64,000 bases of DNA from NCBI GenBank assembly GCA_964036155.1, contig OZ038422.1, forward strand, positions 38,897,201 through 38,961,200, given 5' to 3'. Positions 24,719 through 37,021 of the stretch are shown here, piece after piece. Source of the stretch: Diploscapter coronatus (taxonomy: Eukaryota > Nematoda > Chromadorea > Rhabditida > Rhabditidae). Every line of letters begins with the position of its first letter. Within the stretch, counting starts at the first letter, position 1. The notes beneath the pieces are model-generated. The model was not told the DNA's origin. It ran no database searches and saw only the letters and a program-made list of their open reading frames with translations. Both the position numbers and the translations under genes were made by a program.

Positions 24719-24930
24719 CCCGTTGTGAAGATAAAGTCAAAGAGTGGCTTTTCATCTTTTTCAAAAAATTTCTGAAAATTTACAAAGCTATTTTTTGCTG
24801 AAATAACACTACATAGCTATTTGGTACTTGTTTCGTGAATTTTTGCACTCAAATTGCAAAGTGGGCATGGTCTATCATTTTGGGAATTATAAAAACTCAT
24901 AGAAACTTCGGAATGTTCCAGAAACAGGAA
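24719..24930. repeat. Dispersed repeat, copy C
   Basis: Its 5' part resembles copy A (AAGTCAAAGAGTGGCTTTTC versus AAAGTCGTAGAGTGATTTTTC) and both continue into an AAGCTAT-TTTT-TG-tract. It lies between the kinase gene and the Kelch gene. Confidence 0.55.
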
Positions 24931-25164
24931 AAGAAATTCAAACGAACGTCCTTACAAAAAAAGGGTTTTTGGATCGTCGTCTTCAAAAAGTCATATCTTT
25001 GGTTACACTAATCAGTTTTTCATGCGGTTTTTTTGCTATAATCCTGTCTAGTCCTACAGATTCCTAGAAAAATACTTTCATAACTCTGCCTTCACATCAG
25101 GGGTATCACTTGCGTCCTCCAAGTGAAAAGTGTCATTTCAAATAGGTGAAAATTTAATCATTTC

Positions 25165-26890
25165 TAACTAATAATACTTATATTAATTTACTTTTTCAAC
25201 GATTTTCCATCTATTCGTTTGTGGATCGTATTCTTCAATGATATCACAGAAGTTTATCCAATAGTATAAACCATTACTTCTTTTCTCAGAATTTTGAAAT
25301 CTAAGTTAGAAAATATTTCGTATAAAGATATGCAAAACCTCAGCTCACCCTCCGATTGCATACAATTTTCCGTTAGCGGCAATGAGCGAATGATAAGATC
25401 TTGCATAATTCATATCAGCGATTTGAGAAATTCGACTGTCAACTGGAGCTGAGGGATCGAAACACAGACAGGATTTGAATACTTTACGACTAAATATATA
25501 ATGATGCATTACTTATCATACAAAATTAACGACTTCCATCCTCCAGTTATGTATATTTTTCCATTTAGCGATGCAACTCCGAAATAACCTTGCGTTTTTG
25601 GAATTTCTCCTACTTCAATCCATTTCCGTTCATCATCTGATAATCGATATATTTTTCTATTATTCCATCTCCAATCAATAACTGAATATTCATAATCACA
25701 ATAATGAAAATGCTATAATGTGACCGTATAAAATTCCATCGCATATTATTGTTTGAACATGGATAATTGGATGATGAAAAGCAGGTCCTGTCTGCCATTT
25801 TCCATCTATTAAAACCTGAATTAATTATTTAATGGACTTTCATTCGATCTTCTTACATCAACTCGATTCGTATCTTTCTTTGTTTTAGGATCCCATCCAC
25901 CCAAATAATACAATTTACCTTTGAAATAAGCGACAGATACAGAATCACGCCATTCAGGAGGAATTGGACCTATAAGATTCTTTGAATCGATAATTAATGA
26001 ATTTGTTGATAAGACCTCTCGAAACTTGTCGAGTATTCAAGTTATATATTTCAAATGACTTGTTAGATGATTTAATTCCAAGAATCTGAAGCCTAAGACA
26101 TTACTCAAAATAACGAACATAAGAAGTTACTTTATTCTGTGTAGTTGCTACTTGATATTGCACATACCAATTGTGGAATTTTGCAATCTCTTCTACTGAG
26201 CAGGTATATGAATCGAGCAAACATATTCTTCCTTCATTTTCACCATTATTTTGATACCAAACTAAATTATTAGTAATTGTTTCAAAGTCTCTTACTTAGC
26301 TTTCAACATAATTTCTTACGATAGAATAAAATTTTATGCGAATTATTGAATGAATTGTCTCCACCTATCTGCAAATTATTGATATTTCGAGCTAATCCAT
26401 TCATTGTATTATTAACCAATACCATTGCGTTTCCTTTCTGAAATTATCACTTTTATTTTAGTAATAAACTATTTATTTTAAAATGCAAAATAAACGACAT
26501 TTTGGATTTCTATCATCAAACCCCCCCCAACGGTTTATGATGGATTGAAGTCATGCGATAATTTTTAGACAGGAATCATACGTGAGGAGACCCTGTCGCT
26601 CCCTTTTTCTAATGAACAAGAAATGATGATTTTGGACAATTTTCAATCGTTTGGATGTGTTAAAACCTTGAACGAAAATTCAATTGACGAAAAGAATGTA
26701 AGCAAAAATGAAAATTCGGAAAACGTAATTAACCTTACATAGCAACTTACCGATTGAGAAGTTGATCTCTTTTTCGTATCTTCCTGAGTTGGAGGTTCCG
26801 TGAATTCGATTTCTTCATTCTCCATCCGTTTGTCGAAAGCATCTGGGTTATTCAGCATTGGCTTTATGATCTTAGTATACATAATAAGTA
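25165..26890 (-). CDS. Kelch-repeat protein, 5' part unresolved
   Basis: Small exons encode successive Kelch blades: ILGIKSSNKSFEIYNLNTRQ (about 26080), GPIPPEWRDSVSVAYFKGKL then YYLGGWDPKTK (about 25970-25880), WQTGPAFHHPIIHVQTIICD (about 25790), WIEVGEIPKTQGYFGVASLN then GKIYITGGW (about 25640-25540), ARSYHSLIAANGKLYAIGG (about 25400), and a last YDPQTNRWKIVEK (about 25220). The GG doublets and the spaced Y and W are diagnostic. Upstream exons at about 26440-26330 and 26280-26130 join in phase. A further exon at 26882-26752 (NPDAFDKRMENEEIEFTEPP) may be the start. Kelch propellers bind proteins, often as substrate adaptors for CUL3 when a BTB-BACK part is present. The end is a TAA at about 25166, or else splicing continues. 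Confidence 0.6.
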
Positions 26891-27169
26891 GCGCACATTT
26901 TATGTGACATCGAAAAGAGATTCTTTGTTTTCTTCTAAATTTGATGAGGCATTTTGGATATCCTATATCAATAATGCTTCAATATAATGCTATCGTAAGT
27001 AAAGTTGCTTTAACCGTTTTCAACCAGCTAAAATCTAATATAACAGAGGCACTAATATTTATAAACGAAGATCACCTCAATATTTGAGCGAGTGTAACAA
27101 GTGGAAAATGAAATGACAATCAAAATAATTCACAGGTACTAATGGGTTTCGAGTTAAAAATTTTCTTTA

Positions 27170-27345
27170 GGAATCAACTCTAAAATGATCATCTAGCAAA
27201 CTATTGTTGCAACTCATGAGGCTCCATCGACCTTTCAAAGTTGACAAATAGTTCTTCACATGTTCTATCGAAGAATTTTACCGCGATTATCATTTTAATC
27301 GCGCACTTCCACCAAGTACCTGTACTTCTTCTAGGCATAGTTTAA
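27170..27345 (-). pseudogene. Possible BACK-domain relic upstream of the Kelch gene
   Basis: One frame reads AVKFFDRTCEELFVNFERSM then EPHELQQ and stops. A frame shifted by one base at once continues NNSLLDDHFRVDS. Together they recall the BACK domain of BTB-Kelch proteins. The broken frame suggests a decayed 5' half, but a misread intron is possible. The resemblance is by eye only. Confidence 0.3.
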
Positions 27346-27628
27346 AAACACTTCCCGACTTTCCCCTTCTTCCCCTCTCTGAGAGGGAATGTAAAAAGTC
27401 TGGGTCGTTTTTCAATTGTAAATTCTACGTTATAAAAATCATAGATTCGTGACAAAATAAAATAAAAATATACAGATAGATCGAATATGTATAGGAGAAG
27501 ATAATATTCAAGTTTCTAGAAAAGCTTTGTTATTTTTATCTCAGTGATGATTTTTAAAAGTAAATCTAAAGCTATCCCGACTTTTTGCACATCCTGTAAA
27601 TACTTGAAGAACGAAAATCTTGACTTAC

Positions 27629-27722
27629 CTTCAGCTAAATTCTTAATACTATCTTGTTTATTTCCTGAGACGAATTGAGATAGGTTTATTGGTAATAATA
27701 GTGGAAATAACTTCAATAACAT
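27629..27722 (-). CDS. Candidate signal-peptide exon, gene unknown
   Basis: An open exon reads MLLKLFPLLLPINLSQFVSG then NKQDSIKNLAEG and ends at a strong GTAAGT donor (phase 1). It could be the first exon of the Kelch gene or of a separate gene, but I found no in-phase next exon. Confidence 0.3.
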
Positions 27723-28262
27723 AAGGGTATTTTATCTGCAAAAATATCTTACGAGTCATTCTACGAACAACTGTAACAGGGGCCCGGACAATTGCAAAAA
27801 TTTTCCGGATTCGAAATACTTTTGCAATTGTTCGGTCACTCTTTATATTTTGTTCTGGTTATTCAAAGAATGCGTCTTAAATAATATTTGATTTTGAAAG
27901 ACTTATTAAATTGTTCAGCAATAATAAATAAGAACTAAGAAATGTGAACAGTAAGAACAACTGAATCAGTTCTGACTGTTCAAAGAGAAAATTCTAGTAA
28001 ATTTCGGATCGTTATTGATGTCGATTGCAATGATATTTATCAGTCGATTAGAGGGAAACGTTATCGAACTCTTTCAATCTTCGTATATTACAAGAGTTTT
28101 TCTGTGTTTGACGGCAATATTCTTACACCGATAAGTAACTTGGCGTTTTGAGCGGTAGTGAAAAGATCGTAATCGTGCAGCTATTGAAAACGTCGAAATA
28201 ACAAAAGACAATATTCTACTTCAATTAGCACTGCATTACTCGTGATTGCCGTGGATAAATTA
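27723..28262. other. Intergenic, AT-rich
   Basis: No coding signal recognised between the signal-like exon and the copied CUB exon. Confidence 0.4.
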
Positions 28263-28411
28263 CGGGTATATGCCTAGTGGAAATAATGTCCAACGGATAT
28301 CAACATTTATCATCTTCATCGTCACTTTGTTATCACTGGCTCAGTGAATTTGTCCCTATTTATTGGTTGTTTGTTCGCGATAAATCACAGAAATTATTTG
28401 AAAGAAAATGG
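28263..28411 (+). pseudogene. Copy of the last exon of the CUB gene
   Basis: Nearly identical to 11065-11215, including the final coding exon and about 70 bases beyond the stop. The match begins at GGGTA, almost at the exon boundary, but the AG acceptor is not conserved here (AC instead), and no other CUB exons are found nearby. It is therefore probably not expressed as part of a gene. Confidence 0.7.
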
Positions 28412-28524
28412 CATGAATTTTTAGTAACAAGTGAGGAAAGCGTTAGAAACAGAGTTGGAGTTTTTTCATAACGCCAAAAATTCATGTCTTCCTCGAATTT
28501 TCATTTTTGAAAGATCGTCTAATT

Positions 28525-31500
28525 TTATGGAGTCAAAGGACAAGCGTCGACGGCGACTTTGTTGAGTTTCTGTGCCGATTCGAAATACTTAGGTCGGGTA
28601 GAAATATGCAAATTCCTATAGCACCCAACCAAAGAGCTCATGGACAGTCTATCGGCCACTGGAGCTAAAGTATTTTCAGGTTCAGTCAGAATTTTGGAGG
28701 ATCTATATTGAACTTACCCGAAACTCCACCGATGTTCAGAGGAAGATTGAGCATGAGATCGCGAGCAGCTGGACTCATCAAGTCAATTGGGACGTAATTG
28801 GCCTCCTGAAAACAATTGCATTTTTGGAATAAAGATAAGAAGTTTTCGACCTTATCAACAATCAGAGTCATGTTGTTCCCTTGTAGCCTCAACTGAAGCG
28901 AATGCCAATCGGCATCGCAGAACGATTTCAGCGCCGGAATGGCATCTCGAATTTCCAACTTCGAAGGAGCATGAATCATGGTAACCAGGATCTGAAGAAG
29001 AAAAAAATTATTAGTGCCCATTTTCGAGGTTTTTTTTACCTTATCAGTACTGAGTTCGATCGTTAATCTGGCCTGTTCCGGGTTGGAGTTCGAGAGAATC
29101 GCCAGGATGACTCCTTCATTGTCTATCGGTCGGAATTCAAGATCAATAAGAATCGTTCGCGATCCATCCTTGATCGATTTTTGCACTCCATCTGAATTCG
29201 TTCATACTTTTTTCCCAACTTTCTTCGCCTAACCGAAAACTGCGAATCCTCCATCGTGAATGTAGGCACCCTTGGTTGGTTTTGCACAAGGAATCAGATC
29301 TCGAGAGAATTCGCCGTCGAGTTGGTAAGAAATTCCGTTCATCTAAAGGCTATTGTTTTCAAAGAAGATCGATTTTTCTGTACCATGAAATCCTTGAGGC
29401 ACCCATCGAATCCTGGCGTGACGAGACCAAACTGCGAACGATGCTTTGAGATGACACCACCCACGTACATTCGTCTACGCATCACTTTGGGCGAAGGACA
29501 GTCGGCCATTTCGACTGGAGACAATTCATCCACCTAAAATAAACTTACTGCTAGATTGCTTGGAAATTCATGAACTTTCAAAAAATGTTTAATGAAAGAA
29601 AGACGCACAATAATCTTGAGGCTCTTTCCATGCTTCTCCACCACGATATCATGCCACTGATTATCGTTCAGCCGTCTTTCGTTCGCTTGCAGAACTCTCG
29701 GGTTCTTGTGTCCTTTCACCTGAAAACCATGGCTTTCATAACATGTTTCTAAAAAAAAATGGAAACCTCGATAGTTGCGAATCCATCGAGGATATTGAAG
29801 AAAAAGTATCGCGTGTAGTTTTTGTAGTTGACCCAAACCCAAACCATTCCTTCGGGCTGATTCGTCTTCAGAGAGAAAGAGATTTTGAAGCTGAAAATCT
29901 CTTACTTCCTTCTAATAAAGAAGAAATTGATTTACTCGGTAATGTTTGGATACTCAGGCGTGAAGTTGATCCTGCTGTGCGAACTCTTGGAAATGCCGAA
30001 TCGGGTAGAATGCTTCCCGTCTTTCAGAAGAGAACGATAGCCTGCTCCACACTAAAGAAATAAGCTGCATTAATTTGTTTCAAAAGAAAAAATCACCGTC
30101 ATCAGGTCAGTACTTCCATTTGTCGCTTTCTCATTTCCAATCACGTAGTAGTTTCTCTTCTCGTCTTGCGCCACCGTAATCTTCGACGCTTTACGATGTC
30201 CCTGATGACTTTCGACGTCGTGCATTTCATCTGGATTTTAACAGCAAATTTAAAGTTATCTAAAATTGATGATATACCAATTGGAGGAGAGAAGACAGCA
30301 TTATCGAGAGAGCACATGCCGATGAGTGCGTTATGAGACTCAGGCACGAGAGGGATTCTCTTGTAGTTGTGGAAGACATCCGAAATGCAACCGATCAGAG
30401 GCTCTTCGAACGGAATTTCATTGCTGGGTGGCTTCGAGCGGTCGTTGAAGCCTCCAAGGAGCATCTGGAAACGAAACTGTCAGTGACACACACAAGTTTT
30501 CGAAATCCACCTGACTATAACTGGTTCCAACAGGAGATTCGTCGGACAACGTTTGAGGCTCTCCAATCTCCTTGTCATCGACTCTCAATCGAATCATCTT
30601 GCCCTCTCTCGACATGAATACCGAGTGCATCTGACCGTCATTGTATTGACTTGAAGAGCGGAAAGTCACCACCTGAATTACGCATCATTATCGAAAAGCA
30701 CTCTCTTTCCAAAATCTAACAGCAGATCTTGAAGAAGCGTCTTTTCCAAAGTGCAGGACCAAGTATCCTCTGAACAGGTAGAAAGCCATGTAGCCCTTTC
30801 CATTGTTCTCGCTGTCTCTTTGTCTTCTTCGGAAAGTAGCGAGTTTTGAAGATTGGAAGATCAGAGTGCCATTTTCCTCTCGGGTGCGGAAAGCGAAGCC
30901 GAAGGTCGAGTTGTTGTTGATGATTACGCCTTGAGTCAGGAGGAATCCAGGACGAGCAAAACCGACGAGTCGATCGGAAGGCACCAGTTTGTGCTCCACA
31001 ATCTACAACAGATTTACGGTCATTTTAGCCCAGAGTAAATCGTTATGATTCTAGTACCTGGCAGCCGGGCTCACGACGCTGGGATCGCTTCGGATGATCG
31101 AGGTCGAATTCGGTGATTTGCGAAGGCTTAACCTGCAAGATGCATCCGACGAAACCGCGCCACTCCAGGCCATGAGCAGCGAATTTATCGGTCTTGTAAC
31201 CGGCAGGCACCCCAGCCACAAAGTGGTCGTCGTTGTCGACGTTGAAAGCAGTGTTTTCCCCTGGGATGATCGTATTGAATCGGTCCGCGTCAGAGTCAAC
31301 CTGGAATTAAAGGAAAACTCTCCAAGTTTTATTTTTGTTCTACTTACCTGCAGATGAAGTTCTGCCTCGTTCCGAATGGCCTTCACAACATGCTCTCTTC
31401 CATCAGCATAGGTGTTCTTCGATTTGAGCTCAGCGACTGAATGACCACCCAAATTGACCTAGAAGAAAAACCTACCATTTTCGGAAAAGTAAAAAATTCC

Positions 31501-34500
31501 AAACCTTGAAGACGATGTATCCGTTTTGAAGCATGACGGCAATAAAGTCACCCGATTGTTCGCTGCCTCGGAAGTAGAGCATTCCAGAAGGACTGTAGGC
31601 GTTGAAAGTGATCGTAATGACAGACTTCGTTCTCTCTGGGATCGACATTTCGAGTTGAGCAAACCCATCTCTGAAAGGAAAAGCATTTTTTTTAAATTCA
31701 TTTTTATTTAGGCAAAGTACCTGAATCTGTTTCCTCGCATGCCTCTCTGCGGCGGTGCATTTGCTCCCTCACACTCTTCAGTTGTCGAGGCGAATGTCCA
31801 CAGTGGCACCTGCACATCGTCCACAGTTAGTCCGCCCACGACTCCGAGTAACTTGCTCGTGGACAATCCGACTTCCTTCGCAGTCTCTTCATCCGTTCCC
31901 AAGCTCAACCTCGTCTCTCCAGGAACAGTGTTGAAGACAACATCGGAAGAAGGTTCTGCCTGTCCAACAATCACTCCAACCGGTGCTGATTTGGCTCGTG
32001 TTCCTCCATCAACGGTTTCCTTCAGGGTCACAGTCAAATTGACCATGTTGCCGATCCTCTCCAAGTCGATGTGATACCAAGTACTTCTGTCGTTCAGCGG
32101 AATGTAATTGATCGCATGCCCATTGGTAGTCTTGCCCTTTCCTCCCCCGATATTCCAGTGAGCGGCAACTCGTTTGTCTTTCACTTCAATCGCTATGTAT
32201 TCACTCGGCAACGTTCTTCTGGACTTTGTTTTCGTGATCAGAATTGTGCTGTCAGGAACTCGATGCAGAGGACGGAATCGAATCGAGAAAGTGTTGGAAG
32301 GTCCCGGGTGAGCTGGAGAGATGTAGGATCGCTTGCAGAGTCCACGCTCGTCCGAGTGAAGAGACAGTCGAATTTCCTGTGCCTTCTCTCTAGCCTCTTC
32401 AATCTTGTCCCGGATCAGAGCGATCTTCCTCTGCAGCTCTTCCGCTCGCTGTTTGTTACTGGTCGTAGCTCCTTCGACCTTCTCCAGTCTCAGCTTGGAG
32501 TGCTGTAGGTTCGTTCTTGCAGATCGGATCTTCTCGATTTCTTCCCTGATGCCTTGTCCAGTCGAATTCATCAGCTTCTCCGCATCAGCCTGCAGTTCTC
32601 GCGCGGCTTGCTGCATTTCCTCTGCGTCCTTCTTCGCACTCTGTGCCCTCTCATCCGCACCCCTTGCAGCGTTGTTCAACACCGAAGCAGTTCTGTCGTG
32701 TTGATCGTCGAATTTGCTCCAGAGGTTCTTGATGGCGCTGTTTCTCTTGGTCATATCGATGACATGCTCGTTCACTGCCTCCAGCTTCTTTGCGAGTTCC
32801 TCTCTATCCTTGTCGAGTCCAGCTTCGTCCCAGTATTTCAGAGTGGAACGTGCGTTTTCTCCAGCGAGTTCAGTTGAGTTCATAGTTCTCTCCAGGACAG
32901 TCAACAGATAGTCGTCGGGAACCGGCTCGAGGCTGTTTTCATCGAGTTGGGGCTGGTTAATTCCGATCTTCTCACTGGCCGCTTTGGCTGCGTTGTCTGC
33001 ATCATTTGCTGCCTTGTCTGACTTGCGGATTGCCTCGAAGATCTCATCGTAGGCGTTCGCTGCTTTGAGTGGATTCTCTGCGATGAGTCTGGTGTTCTTG
33101 AACGAGTCGCCGATCTCCTGCGCCTGTAAGCGGAGTCCTTCGGCGTGCTTCGCCGCCGGCTCTGCGAACTCCTCTTCGTAGTCATCGATGAGTTGCGCGT
33201 AAAGCAGGGTGACATTGTTGCACTTCTCTGCCAGATCCTCAGCTCTGGTGACAGTCTCGTTCATGTGTTTGCTGTCGTCGTAGAGGTTCAGCAGCTCCTC
33301 TCCTTTGGCCCTTTCCACAGCGTCTCTTGCAGCCGAGAGATCGTCTTCAGCCTCGACTCGGAACCGCTCAATCTCATTGCTGACCTCCTTGTAACGTTCG
33401 ACCCGCTTCGCCACCACAGCGCTCATCTTCTCGGCCTCCAGAGTATCTTTTCTCGCGTCGTCGTGAATCGTTGTTCTAAAAATTGATTCTGAAATCTTAC
33501 TCCAACCCTTTGCACTACCTATATTCACTCAACCACTTGTCGAATTCGTCAACTCGGTTTTTCAGATTCTCAAAGATCGTCTGGTTCAATTTGTTCGCGC
33601 TGACTTGCTTCAGAAGTTCCTTGTTCCGTCTAAAATTACACCTTTTCTTCTTCTTTTTCTTAAAAAAAGGACTCTCACCTGTTTTCTTCTTCAGCTCGAT
33701 TGTGTCGCTTCTCAATGTATTCCCCTCGTTCTTTTGTGGCATTCAGCAGGGCTTCACATTCCATCAGCCAACTGTCTAAAGCAGCACCTCCAACAGATGA
33801 ACCGCCGTACTGAAAGTCGAAAGATATAATGAAACCATTGAACACCGGATAAATTTAGCATAGTCTGAGACGATATCTTCTATTTACTAAATCCTACTGT
33901 TTGATAGAATTTGAGGAATTGGGTAGTGTTGAAAGCGTCTGCATATCCGGATTGAGCTTTGTTGATGATCTCTTGGGTCTTCTCCGTGATGATTTCCAAG
34001 GTGTGCTCGCTCTTATTGATCCTTTCGAGTTGGAATCTGCTCTCCTCGATCACAGAGAATGCTTCTTTCGCATATCGACTGTCCTTCGCCACTCCCGATT
34101 CCATGTTGCCGAGTCCCTTCACGAATTCGAACAGCACTAAAAACTTTAAAAGTATTTTCGATTATAAAGAATAGACTCACATTCTGTTCCATTGCCAATT
34201 CTGGCCAATCGCTTCCAAGGAATGGGCTTCAGGTTGCTGAAGTTCTGCCTGTGCAAGAGTTCTTCCAGATTGTCAACATCGATCATTAATGGTTGGTAGC
34301 AGCCTTGGTCACACGATGTGCATACTCCGCCGATGAAGGCGTGACGCTCCTGACAACTACTGCAATCGCGTCCAGTCACACCTGGTCTGCATTCACACTG
34401 ACCTAAACTTCTTCCTTTCATTTTTTTCAAAAAATGTATTCTTTACCAGTCAGAGGATTGCAGGCTCCATGAAGAGATCCGTCTGGATGACAATCACAGG

Positions 34501-36979
34501 GTTCGCAGAATCCTCCAGGCACCTGTGGGTCGCCAAAGTATCCAACGATGCAACTCTCGCAATAACTTCCGGTGTATCTGAAAATAGAATTTGTTTGAAA
34601 AAAGCGAATCGAAGAAAAGCATCTACCCAGGTTTGCAGGCGTTACAGACGTAGCCTCTTCCATAGTTGGCTGCCACGCAAGTGTCGGAGAACGAATTTTC
34701 CACCAGAGGACATGCGCATTTCGTGCAAGCATTTGCGCCTCCTTCCCTCGCATCGCCGATGAATCCAGGCTTGCAGAACTCGCAAAAATCACCGTAAGTA
34801 TTGTGTTCACAATCGAGACAGACGCCAGTTTCCGCGTTGCACTTTGCCGAGTGCCCATTGCAGATGCAAGGAGTCGCATGACCGATCAACTGAATGTCAT
34901 CGGGCGAATTCAGGTAGTCTCTGTTCTTCTTCCTGAAGTAGCCCTCAGCAGGGTCTTGGCACGAAAGTCCGGAGTATTCGGGAGGACAACCGCTGCACTG
35001 CTCCACTCCAACAGCCAAAGTTGCCGGAATCCCAGTTGCATTTTGCGGCACGGCCACATCTAGAGAGACTTCGCTGATGCTGATCGAGTCGTGTCTGGCT
35101 GGATGGTTGTACGTGCCCCTCACATAAATGGCTTGGAGATTCTGCAGAGCGACCATCAGTTGTTTCCTTGTCACAGCGAGCTCGGGCGATTTTCTCGCTC
35201 TCCATTCAGATTCGTGTAGACGGATCTTGTATTTTCCGTCATCCTTGATCTCGTATGGGATATGCTCGAGTTCGATCCGATTGTTTCCGACGAGAATGAC
35301 TTGAGGATAATATCGGAAGTACTGTTGATCAGGGCGAACTCCGGCGATGCCTCTTCGTTTGTCGTCGTTCACGATTTTGAAGCGCAGGAATCCATTGTAG
35401 GAGGTGATTCTGTCGCCGAGGAAGATGCGAGGCAGAGGCCAATACACAGGCACGTTGTCAGTCGGGTAGCTGTTGACTCGAGGGGGGTATTCCTGAAAAT
35501 CTTCCATCTTTCAAGAAAATTTCTTCGCTTTTTCTTATCGTACCGGCAAAACTTTGACTTCATGCCGTTTCGTGTGGTAGACCCAAGGCTCTTCGAACAC
35601 AGCGACCCTGTCCTCTGCATAGATTTGCTGCCAGACGAGCTGTGACTGCTTGCAGGTGTTGGAACGGTCGAAGCAGAAACACTCGGTGCAACCCTTCGGA
35701 TTCCAAACGTCTAGAGAGAAAGTGCCTTCCGCGCATTGATCACATTTCGTTCCGTGAGCGTGTTTCTGAAAAGAAGACGATAAATTTGGAAATTTTTCCC
35801 CTCTTAAACTCACCTTGCAAGGACATTCTCCCTTATCGTTGCAGAGACAGAGTCCATCTTTGCATTGCAAAGGATCAGTCCCTCTCGAGTCGCATCCGCA
35901 CGGTTCGCAGGTCGGGAAATTGAAGAATCCGTGAGTGCACAGGTCGCACTTCCTTCCAACATAGCCTGTTTTGCAACGACACTGTCCCGTCAGGGTATCG
36001 CACTTTCCATCGTCGCTTCCGATGTCAGAGCATTCGCATAGTCTAGATTTGTTTTGTTTTCCAAATTCCAAGAAAGCTCTTTTTTTTTTTTTTTTACTTG
36101 CAACCCTTCAGCGGATGATAGTCCCACGCGTTTTCCGTGCAGTTCTCACAGAAGTACCCCACAGTGTTGGCCGGGCACACGCAGTCGCCTGTTTCAGGAT
36201 CACAAATCTGACCATCTGCAGGACAGGGCTCACACTCAGCACAACCATCCGTATCAAGTCCGTAGTGATTCGGCATACACTGATCGCACTGTAATCCTGA
36301 AACACTTTTCTTCGGTATTTTCTAGGGATGATGACATTTTTTTTTTACCAGTGACGCCTTTTTTGCATAGACATTGTCCAGTCACCAAATCGCAGGATTT
36401 TCCCTCAGAGCCTAGCTCGTTGCAGTCGCAAGGTTCGCAGCCTTCTCCACTCGAAATGTTGAAGAATCCCTCGGCACACTTCTCGCACATCGTTCCGTCG
36501 ACGTTCTCCCTGATTTATAATTTCGACCCTGGATTTTCTTTCAATAATTATGATCTACCTGCACTCGCACTTTCCAGTGACTGGGTCGCATTTGCCTCCT
36601 TCAAGTGAGCCATAGGTGTTGCAGTGGCAGAATTGGCATCCAGCGTCAGTGAAGTTGAAGTAGGAAGGACGACATTGGTCGCACTTCTTGCCGAATACAC
36701 CCTGCTTGCAGCTGCATTGGCCAGAAACCTGGAAGAGGTTTGTCAAGACGTTTCTCTAAAGAATATCCTACCTGATCACACTCGGTTCCGAGCGATCCAA
36801 CTTTGTCGCATTGACAAGCAGGACATCCGTTATCGACATCGCCATGTCCATCTTTGCATCGATCGCACTGCTTCCCGATGTAACTATCTTTACATTCACA
36901 ATCGCCATTCTCATACGAACACTGTTGGTTAGTCGAGCCTTGCGAATGACAGTTGCACTCTCTAAATTTCCAATAACTT

Positions 36980-37021
<42 letters not shown>

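Noticed and set aside
22685..27722. Kelch repeats as the ectodomain of the receptor tyrosine kinase
   Set aside because: No exon joins them in phase across 24.7-25.16 kb, a dispersed repeat lies between, and a BACK-like relic suggests an ordinary Kelch gene. Kept only as a low-interest possibility.
32071..33486. Several plus-strand open frames across the laminin coiled coil
   Set aside because: They are antisense shadows of a long repetitive coding exon.
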